A stretch of DNA of 30,405 nt from Trichomonas tenax (Eukaryota; Parabasalia; Trichomonadida; Trichomonadidae): positions 1 to 30,405 of the forward strand of contig JALKBU010000623.1 in the NCBI GenBank assembly GCA_023091735.1, written 5' to 3'. Both the position numbers and the translations under genes were made by a program. Positions 9,001 to 16,297 of the stretch are shown in pieces. How positions within the stretch are numbered: the first letter of the stretch is position 1; each line of letters begins with the position of its first letter. Below the pieces are notes generated by a model. The model saw only the letters and a program-made list of their open reading frames with translations, did not search any database and was not told the origin of the DNA.

Positions 9001-12000
9001 ATCCTTTTCTTGTGGATGATTCCTGACATATCTCTGCAAGAAGAAGAGAGAAAGCGCACCAGACTTTGACACCTTTGCGATCACATTATCCTCGATGTGG
9101 AATGGGAATCCGCACTTATCAAGGATTTCGATCAAATCGAAAATAAGCGGCTCAACGCTATCATAGCTTTGAATGATGGACTGTACAACACTAGAGAAAG
9201 CGTTTCTATCCATAACAGAAGCATTTCTCCAACATGAAAGGAAAGCAATTGGGAAGATTTCACGTCTGAATGATTCGCTTGTATTGATGATATTTGAGCA
9301 GCACTGGATTGAAACACTCGGTGAATGTGAAACAAGATGGATTGTGAGATCTTCCATCCATTTGCGTGTATTGTTGAAGAATGGCGGTGGATATGTCTTG
9401 AAAACATCATGATTGGAGACTTTCGCTGAACACATTATCTTCGTGAGATGGTCTATTGACAAAACAGGTTTGCGATTCTTAATCCAGTCAACTGTTGCAA
9501 ACGATGGGAATCCATCTGCCATTATGTCGATAGCGTTTTTAAGATGAGTAAGCGTGAGTCCGCAGAATGACACAGATTGTTCAACAACGCTTGCATCCAA
9601 ATTTCCGAACAAAACGAGATTCAACAAAAGCTCTTGCAATGCTTTGCTGAAGTCGATGCTGTACAGAGAAATACAAATCTGAGCAATTCTCGATGTATAT
9701 GCTTCAATATTCTTCTGCTGAACGAGCATACTAAAGTTATTCAATATGATTTCAGTTCTCTTAGACTTTGGTGTCATATTAATGATACTCTGTGCCTTGT
9801 CTAAGAAGAGGTCGACACTTGTGTTCTGATAAATGATTGTGAAGCAAATGAATTTCAATAATATCTTGATGAAGTCTTTGTCATCAGATGACATCAATTG
9901 AAGAGCAAGAGGATAGAGAGAAATACTTGCGTTAGTGAAATCACTCTTCATCTCATATGATAGTGTGACACAGCACCTTAAACACGCCATGTGAGAAATG
10001 TGAGACTTAAGGACAGGAAGAAGCTTCTCGAGAGGCTTTGACATAACTGAAGAGCAATTCATTATGATCACTTCAAGTTGTCCAAACAAGAGAGTGAGTT
10101 GATGCTCATGATCAGTCGAGATAGCTTTGATAAATGCATCGATAACAACTGGAACAAACTTGAATGCGTACCTTGTCTCTCTTGCGAGAATTGTTGTGAC
10201 AGCTTCAAAGATTTGCGGTGATGGACTCTTGAGGAAAGGAATTAATGCATCCATGACATATTGCGTGAAGAACGATGGCTGCCTGAAGCTTGTTAAGTGA
10301 TCGACAGCATTTTCATTAGTCATTTGATGCTTCAAACCATTAACTGCACCAATAAGAGAAATAGTCTTAAGAATGAGAACAGAAACAGCCTTTGAGCAAT
10401 CTCCTGACAACAGCCTTAACAAGTTTGTGACTAAATCAGGGAACAATGATAAGAACTTAAGCTTTGGATCGAAGGAAATGACAAATTCATGAAGTGAGTT
10501 CAAAGCTGCGATGTAGACATTGTCCGTATGTCTTTCTCCGAAAACGATTTCGTAAACAGGAATAATTTGGAAAATGTATGGCTGAAGCTGAGCAGCGAGA
10601 ACACCAAGAGTATCGAACAAATGGGCAGCACGCGCTTCAATCCATCTCTCGTTTTCGATATAATAGATAATGGTGCGATTCTTGACATCTTTGTCATCAA
10701 CGAAATTAACAAAATCTTTGTGCATAACTTCTCTCAAGTCCAAAACTTTCGTGTTTGCAAGCTTGATTTGTGTCATCACGTTTGACTGCTTTCTGCTGCG
10801 AATACGCGTTGGAATGCTGTCTGGGAAATCAGCTCCGTTCAAAAGAAAGTGGATGCAGACCCATCCAATCAATGGAATCGATGGTAAGTTATATGGTGTA
10901 AAGTATTTCGCGATTGCTGGAAGAAGAGAACTTGCTTTTGCACTCCTCTTTGTGTTTTGAACATAGCAAACATTTGAAATGATGAACGTGTTGAGGAAAT
11001 CGATGATTGTTGGAATGATCATGAAAGGCATTGACTCGGCCATCGCTGCAACTCTTTCAACAGCTGCTGCACGAACTTTATATGATGGATCAGAAAGAAG
11101 TTGAGTAATTTGCGGGAAGTTGTCTGATTTCGAAAGTTCATTCAATGCTGCAAGTCTAACTTCTTTAGATTTATCGTATATGGCGAGATGCAAGAGTAAT
11201 TCGTTTGATTCATGAAGTTTAAAGATAGGAAGGGTCTTCGCCATTGCAATTCTCACATTTTGATCTTCAGAATAAGCAAAATGACTTGTCATCTCGAAAA
11301 CGGCATCAAGTTCATCGAAAATTTGGCTCGCGAACTGCGAAACCATCTCTATGCATATAAGAGAGTCATTTGGTTTCTTTGTTTGCAAATAAACAGCAAA
11401 TTGTTCTGTTAATGTAGATTTAAGAAGCGGAATATGTGATTGTTGCAACGAAAGACATGAAATATAGCCGTGGCAGATGGTGGCATTTTGGAATAATGAA
11501 ACAGAAACTGCATAATTTGGATATTTCTTAAGAAGTGACTGCAAAACGTCAAATGCTGGTTCGAAGATTGGCGATAAGTGCGAGTCTTGAACAATGAGTG
11601 TGACAGCATCAACAATTGATGAAATCAAACTTTGATCCATATTCAAGCGGTAAATAAACTTTGAAATATCGGAGAGGAATATAGTTTCTTCTGGGAATCG
11701 ATTGATAGACATTCTTAAAAGCATAATCGTTTTCTTTGTTAATTGCATATTAAAATTAGAAGGATCTCCTGCAATTTCGATTAAAAAGTCAAAACACTCT
11801 TTCGCTAATTCGAGATCTGCCGTCGGAATGATTAAATGAAGGTATTCTATCATTGTGGGAATATTAACAACAGAAGGAGATACGTGTAACAGCGTTCTGC
11901 AGCTCAAAACAGACCCAATTAATGGCCCCGTTCGCTTCTGGAGATAATTGCAGCAGTTTTTGAAATGAAATTCAGCAAATGGATCTGATGAGTGATGTGG

Positions 12001-12618
12001 CATGTTCTGTAAGTGAATTTCTGCAACGGAAATTGCTGCATGCCTCAAATCACTGTCTGGGGAACAAACAGAATCCCATATTTCCGGGAAAAAAAATTTC
12101 GCGGTTACGCTAAATACGTCTTTGGGAAGTGTTTTTCCAACTTCTTTGAGAATGTAAAGAGAGTTAAATATGAGCTTCTCTTTGTTTGAAGATTCGAGCC
12201 AATTTTTTGCAGATTCAACAATTTGTCGCAAGAAACTTTTATTTTCGATATTTTCTTCGGCTGCCCACGAAATGGTTTGGACAGCAGCACAGCAAACGCA
12301 TTTTTCGTGCGATGATGCAAGCTGTTGCATAGAAGAGAAATATTTTGAGAAAGAATCATATTTTCGTTTGAAATATGTTAGAACAGAAACTGCGATTAGC
12401 GATGTAAGTTGCTTAGATATCGATGGAGAGTTGATACATGATTGTATTGAATTTTCCCAGTTTGAAAAAATCGTATTTAATTCCGCATCTGTGTATCCGA
12501 TGAGATCGGAGCCCAAAACCGAGCAGAATCGCTCCCTTCGGTACTTCCAGACAATGAAGTCCGGTGGCTGCTCCTCTTGAAATAAAAAGAGAAGCTGATT
12601 AAACGTGAAGGACTTCAT
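6019..12618 (-). CDS. TOR: Serine/threonine protein kinase TOR (target of rapamycin)
   Basis: This is a complete 2199-residue PIKK-family kinase. About 1150 N-terminal residues are helical HEAT-like repeats, followed by a FAT region (about 1200-1650). The FRB domain is at about 1730-1818, with conserved Trp1738 and a second Trp in MWDGY. The kinase domain starts near SVPGTY, with FLLKG (1892-1896, Lys1895), GLGDRHPSN (2043-2051) and HIDFGD (2063-2068). The FATC tail ends in GWCPFW, which is diagnostic of TOR rather than ATM, ATR or DNA-PK. TOR integrates nutrient and growth signals in TORC1/TORC2. Mammalian and yeast TORs are about 2500 residues, so this one is short. FRB has Ile1746 and Lys1750 where human mTOR has Ser2035 and Phe2039. 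The gene is GC-richer than its surroundings and unbroken. ATG 12618 has an initiator 31 bases upstream. Confidence 0.96.
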   Translation of the reverse strand: MKSFTFNQLLFLFQEEQPPDFIVWKYRRERFCSVLGSDLIGYTDAELNTIFSNWENSIQSCINSPSISKQLTSLIAVSVLTYFKRKYDSFSKYFSSMQQLASSHEKCVCCAAVQTISWAAEENIENKSFLRQIVESAKNWLESSNKEKLIFNSLYILKEVGKTLPKDVFSVTAKFFFPEIWDSVCSPDSDLRHAAISVAEIHLQNMPHHSSDPFAEFHFKNCCNYLQKRTGPLIGSVLSCRTLLHVSPSVVNIPTMIEYLHLIIPTADLELAKECFDFLIEIAGDPSNFNMQLTKKTIMLLRMSINRFPEETIFLSDISKFIYRLNMDQSLISSIVDAVTLIVQDSHLSPIFEPAFDVLQSLLKKYPNYAVSVSLFQNATICHGYISCLSLQQSHIPLLKSTLTEQFAVYLQTKKPNDSLICIEMVSQFASQIFDELDAVFEMTSHFAYSEDQNVRIAMAKTLPIFKLHESNELLLHLAIYDKSKEVRLAALNELSKSDNFPQITQLLSDPSYKVRAAAVERVAAMAESMPFMIIPTIIDFLNTFIISNVCYVQNTKRSAKASSLLPAIAKYFTPYNLPSIPLIGWVCIHFLLNGADFPDSIPTRIRSRKQSNVMTQIKLANTKVLDLREVMHKDFVNFVDDKDVKNRTIIYYIENERWIEARAAHLFDTLGVLAAQLQPYIFQIIPVYEIVFGERHTDNVYIAALNSLHEFVISFDPKLKFLSLFPDLVTNLLRLLSGDCSKAVSVLILKTISLIGAVNGLKHQMTNENAVDHLTSFRQPSFFTQYVMDALIPFLKSPSPQIFEAVTTILARETRYAFKFVPVVIDAFIKAISTDHEHQLTLLFGQLEVIIMNCSSVMSKPLEKLLPVLKSHISHMACLRCCVTLSYEMKSDFTNASISLYPLALQLMSSDDKDFIKILLKFICFTIIYQNTSVDLFLDKAQSIINMTPKSKRTEIILNNFSMLVQQKNIEAYTSRIAQICISLYSIDFSKALQELLLNLVLFGNLDASVVEQSVSFCGLTLTHLKNAIDIMADGFPSFATVDWIKNRKPVLSIDHLTKIMCSAKVSNHDVFKTYPPPFFNNTRKWMEDLTIHLVSHSPSVSIQCCSNIINTSESFRREIFPIAFLSCWRNASVMDRNAFSSVVQSIIQSYDSVEPLIFDLIEILDKCGFPFHIEDNVIAKVSKSGALSLFFLQRYVRNHPQEKDTVEELLKLSSRMGFRDSARGILAVKGDVIGSEAGRWNEELGEWEKALEIYEKGGSETDKLRCHAHLEQWKDIRDQEGLFEKMSEEQKHENAIWYAWAFYHSKNFEKVAQYVKYFTNFNHNSALFQAIYLVASNQYYAAQKHIEKCFEFLTENREIYSGTDTNQASKNLVFAQHLTELSEVIEVRKSGVQGVPPIWQQRLHSFSNDSDSWTKLIEVRGMLITPNEHMDACLKLISVLRKERKWRLIDAYFGRLFPTISHQNVAIAMLKIMWARGEKTESIHLIKGLNELIEGHPNVELPAKFANVKEQIQKVGVSPAFKARALRLQATWEYQLYKAQTASSDSLTDIIKTFKRSLNLYSSDYRAWSGWAYASSRALSHKPDERQLYATDAITAFLKATQLRPSESLEFLCQLFSILVRYGEDIDLPEDVKNELVSLPPGTVHLIVPQIVVHIAHKDENVRGLVKEIICNFADGHFEPVVYPLSVLSLLDDPSKAPTARDLLDKLGIKHQVQYKDLLLFIRGMQRCAISAVEHWLTVLDGAIKYHKVGDNANVVKLIEREYENLSHPQCEQDRIFARAFTVQLQRVRGAFDRYKAGDISVSKTMWDGYRSIFTKLDEQMKHTEAIQLSKNSPELATRRGYSISVPGTYSVENTSPLLHSIGETLTVFATQQHPRTVEMTDNTGKTWKFLLKGNEDLRLDQRIMQFFNLINSLLKSNRVTAKQGMSIAMYAVVPFAPNAGLISWVTGADTMQQLISDYRQMRDIPGSLENDIINGIAMNFNSLNALQKVEVYNAVCTGASDGELRETLWLKSPTPSAWVERSYQFTVSTALMSMAGYVIGLGDRHPSNIMIQRHTGRVIHIDFGDSFEVTRQRPLFPELVPFRLTRMIIAALDGGTVEGLFKRSCEDILYVMRQQQTPLISQLEIFVHEPIFAGNSGRTQHNTLSRVATKLSGTDFLDADEAGEFMHTNEQVSMLIKAASDPRRYIRHFIGWCPFW

Positions 12619-12642
12619 TTATGATTATTTTTATTTTCTCCT

Positions 12643-12651
12643 TGAAAGTGA
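12643..12651 (-). promoter_or_regulatory. Initiator-type core promoter of TOR
   Basis: On the minus strand the sequence reads TCACTTTCA, with the A of TCA 31 bases before the TOR ATG at 12618. It fits the TCA[+1]Y[T/A] initiator and supports the chosen start. Confidence 0.6.
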
Positions 12652-12863
12652 AATTCGCGGAGAAATTGTTTCTTTGTTATATAGTGATGCCACACACCCG
12701 CGGACTGCATTAGATTGTAATGATATGGTTCCCATCCAGACTTATTCTTAATTTTAATTTAGTAAAATAAAATTTTTATTATATCATTTTATATATATGA
12801 TGATACTCACCAGAAGCAATAGAAACAGAAATTATCAAATTTTATAGATTAAGACTTAAATTG

Positions 12864-13049
12864 GGGATTTCAATAAATATCATTGTTCAATTCAGTAACT
12901 CGGCACAGCTCCAGTCAACAGAAAACTACGCAGGTATTGGATGCATGTTATGCGAAAATGGATACATAGAAAGAAAGAAATATATTAATCTTTTATCGAA
13001 CGATTACCATGTGAACTCATATTTCAGTGGTAACTGTAGGATATTGTAG
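12864..13049 (+). pseudogene. Possible beta-helix-like surface protein relic
   Basis: An open frame without an initial ATG runs to the TAG at 13047-13049. It contains IGCMLCENGYIERKKYINLL and SYFSGNCRI, reminiscent of the repeated Asn/Ser/Cys-rich beta-helix strands of trichomonad surface proteins, such as the relics at 18765-19234 and 20231-20728. Too short for certainty; a chance ORF is possible. Confidence 0.25.
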
Positions 13050-13230
13050 TATTAGTTGGTAGAAATGAAATGAATTTTGAAAAAATCAAAAAAAAATTGT
13101 TCAGCTTCCAAATTCAATTTTTGTGTAATTTCATTTCTTACAAGGAGTGACAAGAGAACAATGTTTGTGATTTTGTTATAACTATATAATAGAATTTTAG
13201 TTGCTAATATCTAGTGAAATGACGTACAGT

Positions 13231-13446
13231 TTACTGACCAAGGCCGCCGATGATGACGTTGTTGATCGGATATGCGACGACTTTGAAGATGAAGCCGACT
13301 GAACCGAGGATCAAGAAGCCAACTGCTGAGGCGGATGCTGTATCCTTAAGTGTCTTTGTGCTTGGAAGAGAGCAGCGCTTAAGGACTTTGACGCATGACT
13401 TGACGAAGTTTGTTGCTGGTGCTGCGACGATATCAAGAGCCTCCAT
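13231..13446 (-). CDS. SEC61G: Protein transport protein Sec61 subunit gamma (copy B)
   Basis: The gene encodes the same 71-residue ER translocon subunit as 562-777, starting at ATG 13446 and ending with TAAA. All family features are present: amphipathic N-terminal helix, KRC motif, and a single membrane helix ending in PINNVIIGG. Its own initiator lies 16 bases upstream at 13457-13464, so both copies are potentially expressed. An in-frame open stretch upstream to 13512 is unlikely to be translated because it precedes the initiator and is not part of the duplicated unit. Confidence 0.93.
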   Translation of the reverse strand: MEALDIVAAPATNFVKSCVKVLKRCSLPSTKTLKDTASASAVGFLILGSVGFIFKVVAYPINNVIIGGLGQ

Positions 13447-13456
13447 CCGAACTTTG

Positions 13457-13464
13457 AAAAGTGA
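13457..13464 (-). promoter_or_regulatory. Initiator-type core promoter of Sec61-gamma copy B
   Basis: On the minus strand this is TCACTTTT, 16 bases (from the A of TCA) before ATG 13446. Only about ten bases upstream of it are shared with copy A, so any further upstream elements differ between the copies. Confidence 0.7.
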
Positions 13465-13474
13465 CAAAAATGAA

Positions 13475-14426
13475 TCAGCGTCAGAATTCTGAATGATTTC
13501 ATGGCAAAGCAATATTTTTCATGAAATTTCACATAATGCAACAATATAGCAATCCAAAACGTAACTTTAAAATCAAAATATTACTTAACTATATCGATAA
13601 TTTCCCCTATAAATCGAATTTGGCCACTAAAAAATCATGAGATATGCGACTAATTTGTCCTCGCATACATAGAACAGAGACAATCAATACAAAATACATA
13701 TGAAATTTATATATCTATAAGTTTTATGAAATTTCGAATATCGAATTTATTAAATAAAACGTTGTGAATACTGAGAATTAAGACAACGATAGGATTTTTA
13801 ACAGGTTCATCGTCACAAGAGTCGAATCTGTTGTTTTTTTGAAAAATATAAAATATGAATTACTAAAAACCAGCCTGTCATCTGAGGTTTGACAACAGAG
13901 AAGTGCTATCAAGCTATGTTTTGAAAAATATAGTTTAAATATTTTATTTGGAGTTTTTAAATTTTCGGATTTTTGATCTAATAATGAGGTTTATGTTCAT
14001 GCTATATCTATTCATGAATAATTGCATGTGTTGGAAATTGCAATTCGTTTTATTTAGTGAAGAAATGAATACTTTGTAAAATATTTTTGTAAACTTCTCA
14101 ATTTTTTAAGTGAAATAAAAATAAGGTTTGTTTGCAAATTAATTTCCTTACATTTTCTTTGAGATTTTTTAATTAAAATCAAGACAGCTGTTGTGTATCT
14201 AAGCCAAATTTAATATGTTATTTATTATTTTATTTTTATGCATGGCTGAAATGTAGAAGTGATGGAGGAGAAGACAAACTATACCGAAAATTTTTGGAAT
14301 AGTTTGTATTTTTGGCCTTATCTCGGCCAATAATCAACATCTGGCTTTATGGTAATACAGACAGATGGGGAATATGTTTGTCCATGATCTCTGAGAGTTT
14401 GAAACGATTCTAAAATTTCATCCCCC
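13475..14426. other. Intergenic, AT-rich, no recognisable gene
   Basis: No ORF of interest, tRNA or repeat is recognisable. It ends at the Maverick-like terminus at 14427. Confidence 0.6.
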
Positions 14427-14454
14427 AGTAGTATAGTGAGAGGGTTATTTGCCA
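14427..14454 (+). repeat. Maverick-like left terminus (AGTAGTATA...)
   Basis: The 28-mer starts AGTAGTATAG and matches the inverted copy at 336-363 at 24 of 28 positions. It lies 118 bases before the first of a tightly packed plus-strand gene pair, where a Maverick end would be expected. Beyond the first 9 bases it does not match the ends at 2598 and 2803, so at least two element subfamilies would be involved. Confidence 0.4.
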
Positions 14455-14572
14455 TTCTATATATAGAGGATGTATTCCAACATATATATTTATATTGTAA
14501 TTCCGAGCAACTAAATTTTTAATTTAATTTTAAAATAATTATTTTTTTATTTGTCTGAAATAATCTATATAT

Positions 14573-14773
14573 ATGGCTATCGTTTCGCCTGAGCTTATGA
14601 AGAAATGGGGAATTAATCAATTAAAAGTTAATGAATTTTCAATTAAAACTCATCAAAATATAATTAAAAATGAGGCTACGCTAGACAATTCGTGTCATAA
14701 AATTGAAGACTCAACACCTATTAAAACAGGTCGTGGTTTAAATCCTGAATGGGTTAAAGAACAATCATCATGA
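14573..14773 (+). CDS. Small hypothetical protein (66 aa) upstream of the Fic gene
   Basis: ATG 14573 opens a 66-residue, AT-rich, probably soluble protein with a basic N-terminal half and a C-terminal segment TGRGLNPEWVKEQ. I recognise no domain. It ends 39 bases before the Fic start on the same strand, so the two look like neighbouring genes of one mobile element. The small-ORF-plus-Fic layout recalls the bacterial FicA-FicT antitoxin-toxin pairs, but I do not see the [S/T]xxxE[G/N] antitoxin motif in it. No membrane segment or signal peptide is present. Confidence 0.4.
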   Translation: MAIVSPELMKKWGINQLKVNEFSIKTHQNIIKNEATLDNSCHKIEDSTPIKTGRGLNPEWVKEQSS

Positions 14774-14812
14774 TACTAGTAATAAATAATTTTTTTTTTA
14801 TAAAAATAAAAT

Positions 14813-15658
14813 ATGCAAAATAATGAAATTAATAGTAACGTTGAAAATACTAAATTTAATATTACCGTTGATATCAGTAATTTAGAATATTATAAAACAT
14901 TGCTTAATAATATCAACACCAACATAAATGAATCTAACATGAGTTTGTCACAAATTTCCAAAATATTTAAATATTATTTAAATTTATCGATTAAAAACGA
15001 AAAAGATAAAGATATTAGTGAGTCAATATTAACTGAAGTTGATGAATATTTAAATAAAAAGTGTTGCATTCCTAAAATAGAAGAATTATATTCAATACTG
15101 TTTAAAAAAGATAATTGTTATAGAAGCGCAAATGATGAAAATGAAGGATTCGTTGGTGTTGCTAAAGGTAATAATATCAATACATGGAAAGAAGTATTTT
15201 ATAATATCGGAATGAAAGCATCTGATATTGAACCCGACCAACTCCAAAATTTAGTTAATTATTATTATAATCTTCAAAAGTATGAATATGAAGACAATTG
15301 TGATGACTTCAGCGATGATTATAAGTACATATGTAAGTTAGATATGGAAGCAATAGGATTTATATTTTATTTACTTTACGAAAGAATTCATCCGCATCAT
15401 GATGGAAATGGTCGTATTGGTCGTTTATTGTTCATCGAAAATACTCACAGTCATGTATATTTTCCATTATCGGAAATCATTGCTAAAGTCAGAATGCACG
15501 AATTATTGCAAAACATTTACAACAAAGTTAACTTTAAATGCATACACCATAAACAAAATGGTCATAAAGTTGATTATTTTAACGCCGACAACTACTATAA
15601 ATTACACGTAGATGATGAATTGTTACGTTGTATTTATAAATGTTTATGTATACCTTAG
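14813..15658 (+). CDS. Fic/DOC family protein (predicted AMP transferase), mobile-element cargo
   Basis: The 281-residue protein carries the Fic signature HPHHDGNGRIGR (193-204) after a helical region, followed by the usual LLFIE helix. Fic enzymes transfer AMP or another nucleotide part to Ser, Thr or Tyr of target proteins. His193 (catalytic), Asp197, Gly198-Asn199-Gly200 and both Arg residues are present, so activity is plausible; the canonical Phe after HP is His. SANDEN at 105-110 fits the inhibitory [S/T]xxxE[G/N] motif that precedes the catalytic core in class II Fic proteins. There is no signal peptide. The gene lies in very AT-rich DNA downstream of a Maverick-like end and a 66-residue ORF, which suggests cargo of that element. 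Trichomonads carry many Fic genes; the target is unknown. Confidence 0.85.
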   Translation: MQNNEINSNVENTKFNITVDISNLEYYKTLLNNINTNINESNMSLSQISKIFKYYLNLSIKNEKDKDISESILTEVDEYLNKKCCIPKIEELYSILFKKDNCYRSANDENEGFVGVAKGNNINTWKEVFYNIGMKASDIEPDQLQNLVNYYYNLQKYEYEDNCDDFSDDYKYICKLDMEAIGFIFYLLYERIHPHHDGNGRIGRLLFIENTHSHVYFPLSEIIAKVRMHELLQNIYNKVNFKCIHHKQNGHKVDYFNADNYYKLHVDDELLRCIYKCLCIP

Positions 15659-15725
15659 TGAGGATTTATAATGACACACCACATACTACATTATCAAAAA
15701 TAATGAATTTTCCCGTTAGCCAAAT

Positions 15726-15833
15726 ATGGTGTCTGGTGACCCAGAACTTGAAAGGGAGATAATAAAAAGAATTCGGAAAATGAATTACAACATTATTGAA
15801 CAGGCTGGAAATTTGATAAATGAAGAAATTTAA
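15726..15833 (+). CDS. Very short ORF, possible element remnant
   Basis: ATG 15726 starts 35 codons with a charged, helix-favouring sequence (ELEREIIKRIRKMNYNIIEQ) ending at TAA 15831-15833. It follows the Fic gene on the same strand. It could be the end of a broken coiled-coil gene or chance. Confidence 0.25.
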   Translation: MVSGDPELEREIIKRIRKMNYNIIEQAGNLINEEI

Positions 15834-16297
15834 TGATTTTGTGAAGTTTTCACGGTAAGATTTTAAGATTTCGGTGTTTTAAATCATTTGTGGATTAAGG
15901 CTAATTTATTTTTAACTAACTAAGAAAAGAAAGGGAAAGGATTTTAAAATTTTAAGTCTTAAGACTTAATAAATTTTAAAAATTCTTTTTGAGTGTTTAT
16001 GTTGAATTTTTGATGTTTTAAATCAATTTCTATGTCTATGTTTGAATTAATGGCTTCATTTGCTTAAATTTTGATGTTTTAAATTAATTTCGATGTAGAA
16101 ATGAGGATTTAGGGTCATTTATGTTGAATTTTGGGGGTAAATACAGACTTGGAAAAAGAAATTGACTGTTTTAAGGTAATGATTTGAGGAAATAAGGGAT
16201 TCTTTTTCATTGATTTAGTCATTTATAGTGGGAAACAAGTTATTTCTTACATAAACAGTGACCAAAGTCGAGTGTCAAAAGTGATAAATATGCTGTA
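15834..16297. other. AT-rich stretch with weak repeats and a small palindrome
   Basis: No gene is seen. An 18-base perfect palindrome (TTAAGTCTTAAGACTTAA) lies at 15952-15969. The 25-mer TGATGTTTTAAATCAATTTC... at 16011-16035 recurs with three differences at 16072-16096, and a weaker version occurs near 15871. The function is unknown. Confidence 0.5.

Larger units (their letters stand above)
13132..13474 (-). repeat. Sec61-gamma gene cassette, copy B of a 343-bp inverted duplication
   Basis: This is the reverse complement of 534-876, equal in length and apparently identical. Beyond 13474 and before 13132 the sequence differs from the flanks of copy A. The two copies lie in inverted orientation around a 12.25-kb segment that contains the Aurora-like kinase and TOR. 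Confidence 0.92.

Noticed and set aside
6041..12580. Numerous plus-strand and other-frame open frames of 60-136 codons across the TOR gene
   Set aside because: They are shadows of the TOR coding frame with no family features and no promoters.
13447..13512. N-terminal extension of Sec61-gamma copy B
   Set aside because: It lies upstream of the initiator, is not shared with copy A, and exceeds the family length.
15910..15930. Trichomonad intron 3' motif (ACTAAC)
   Set aside because: ACTAAC is not followed by ACACAG and no matching GTATGT donor lies in a plausible gene.
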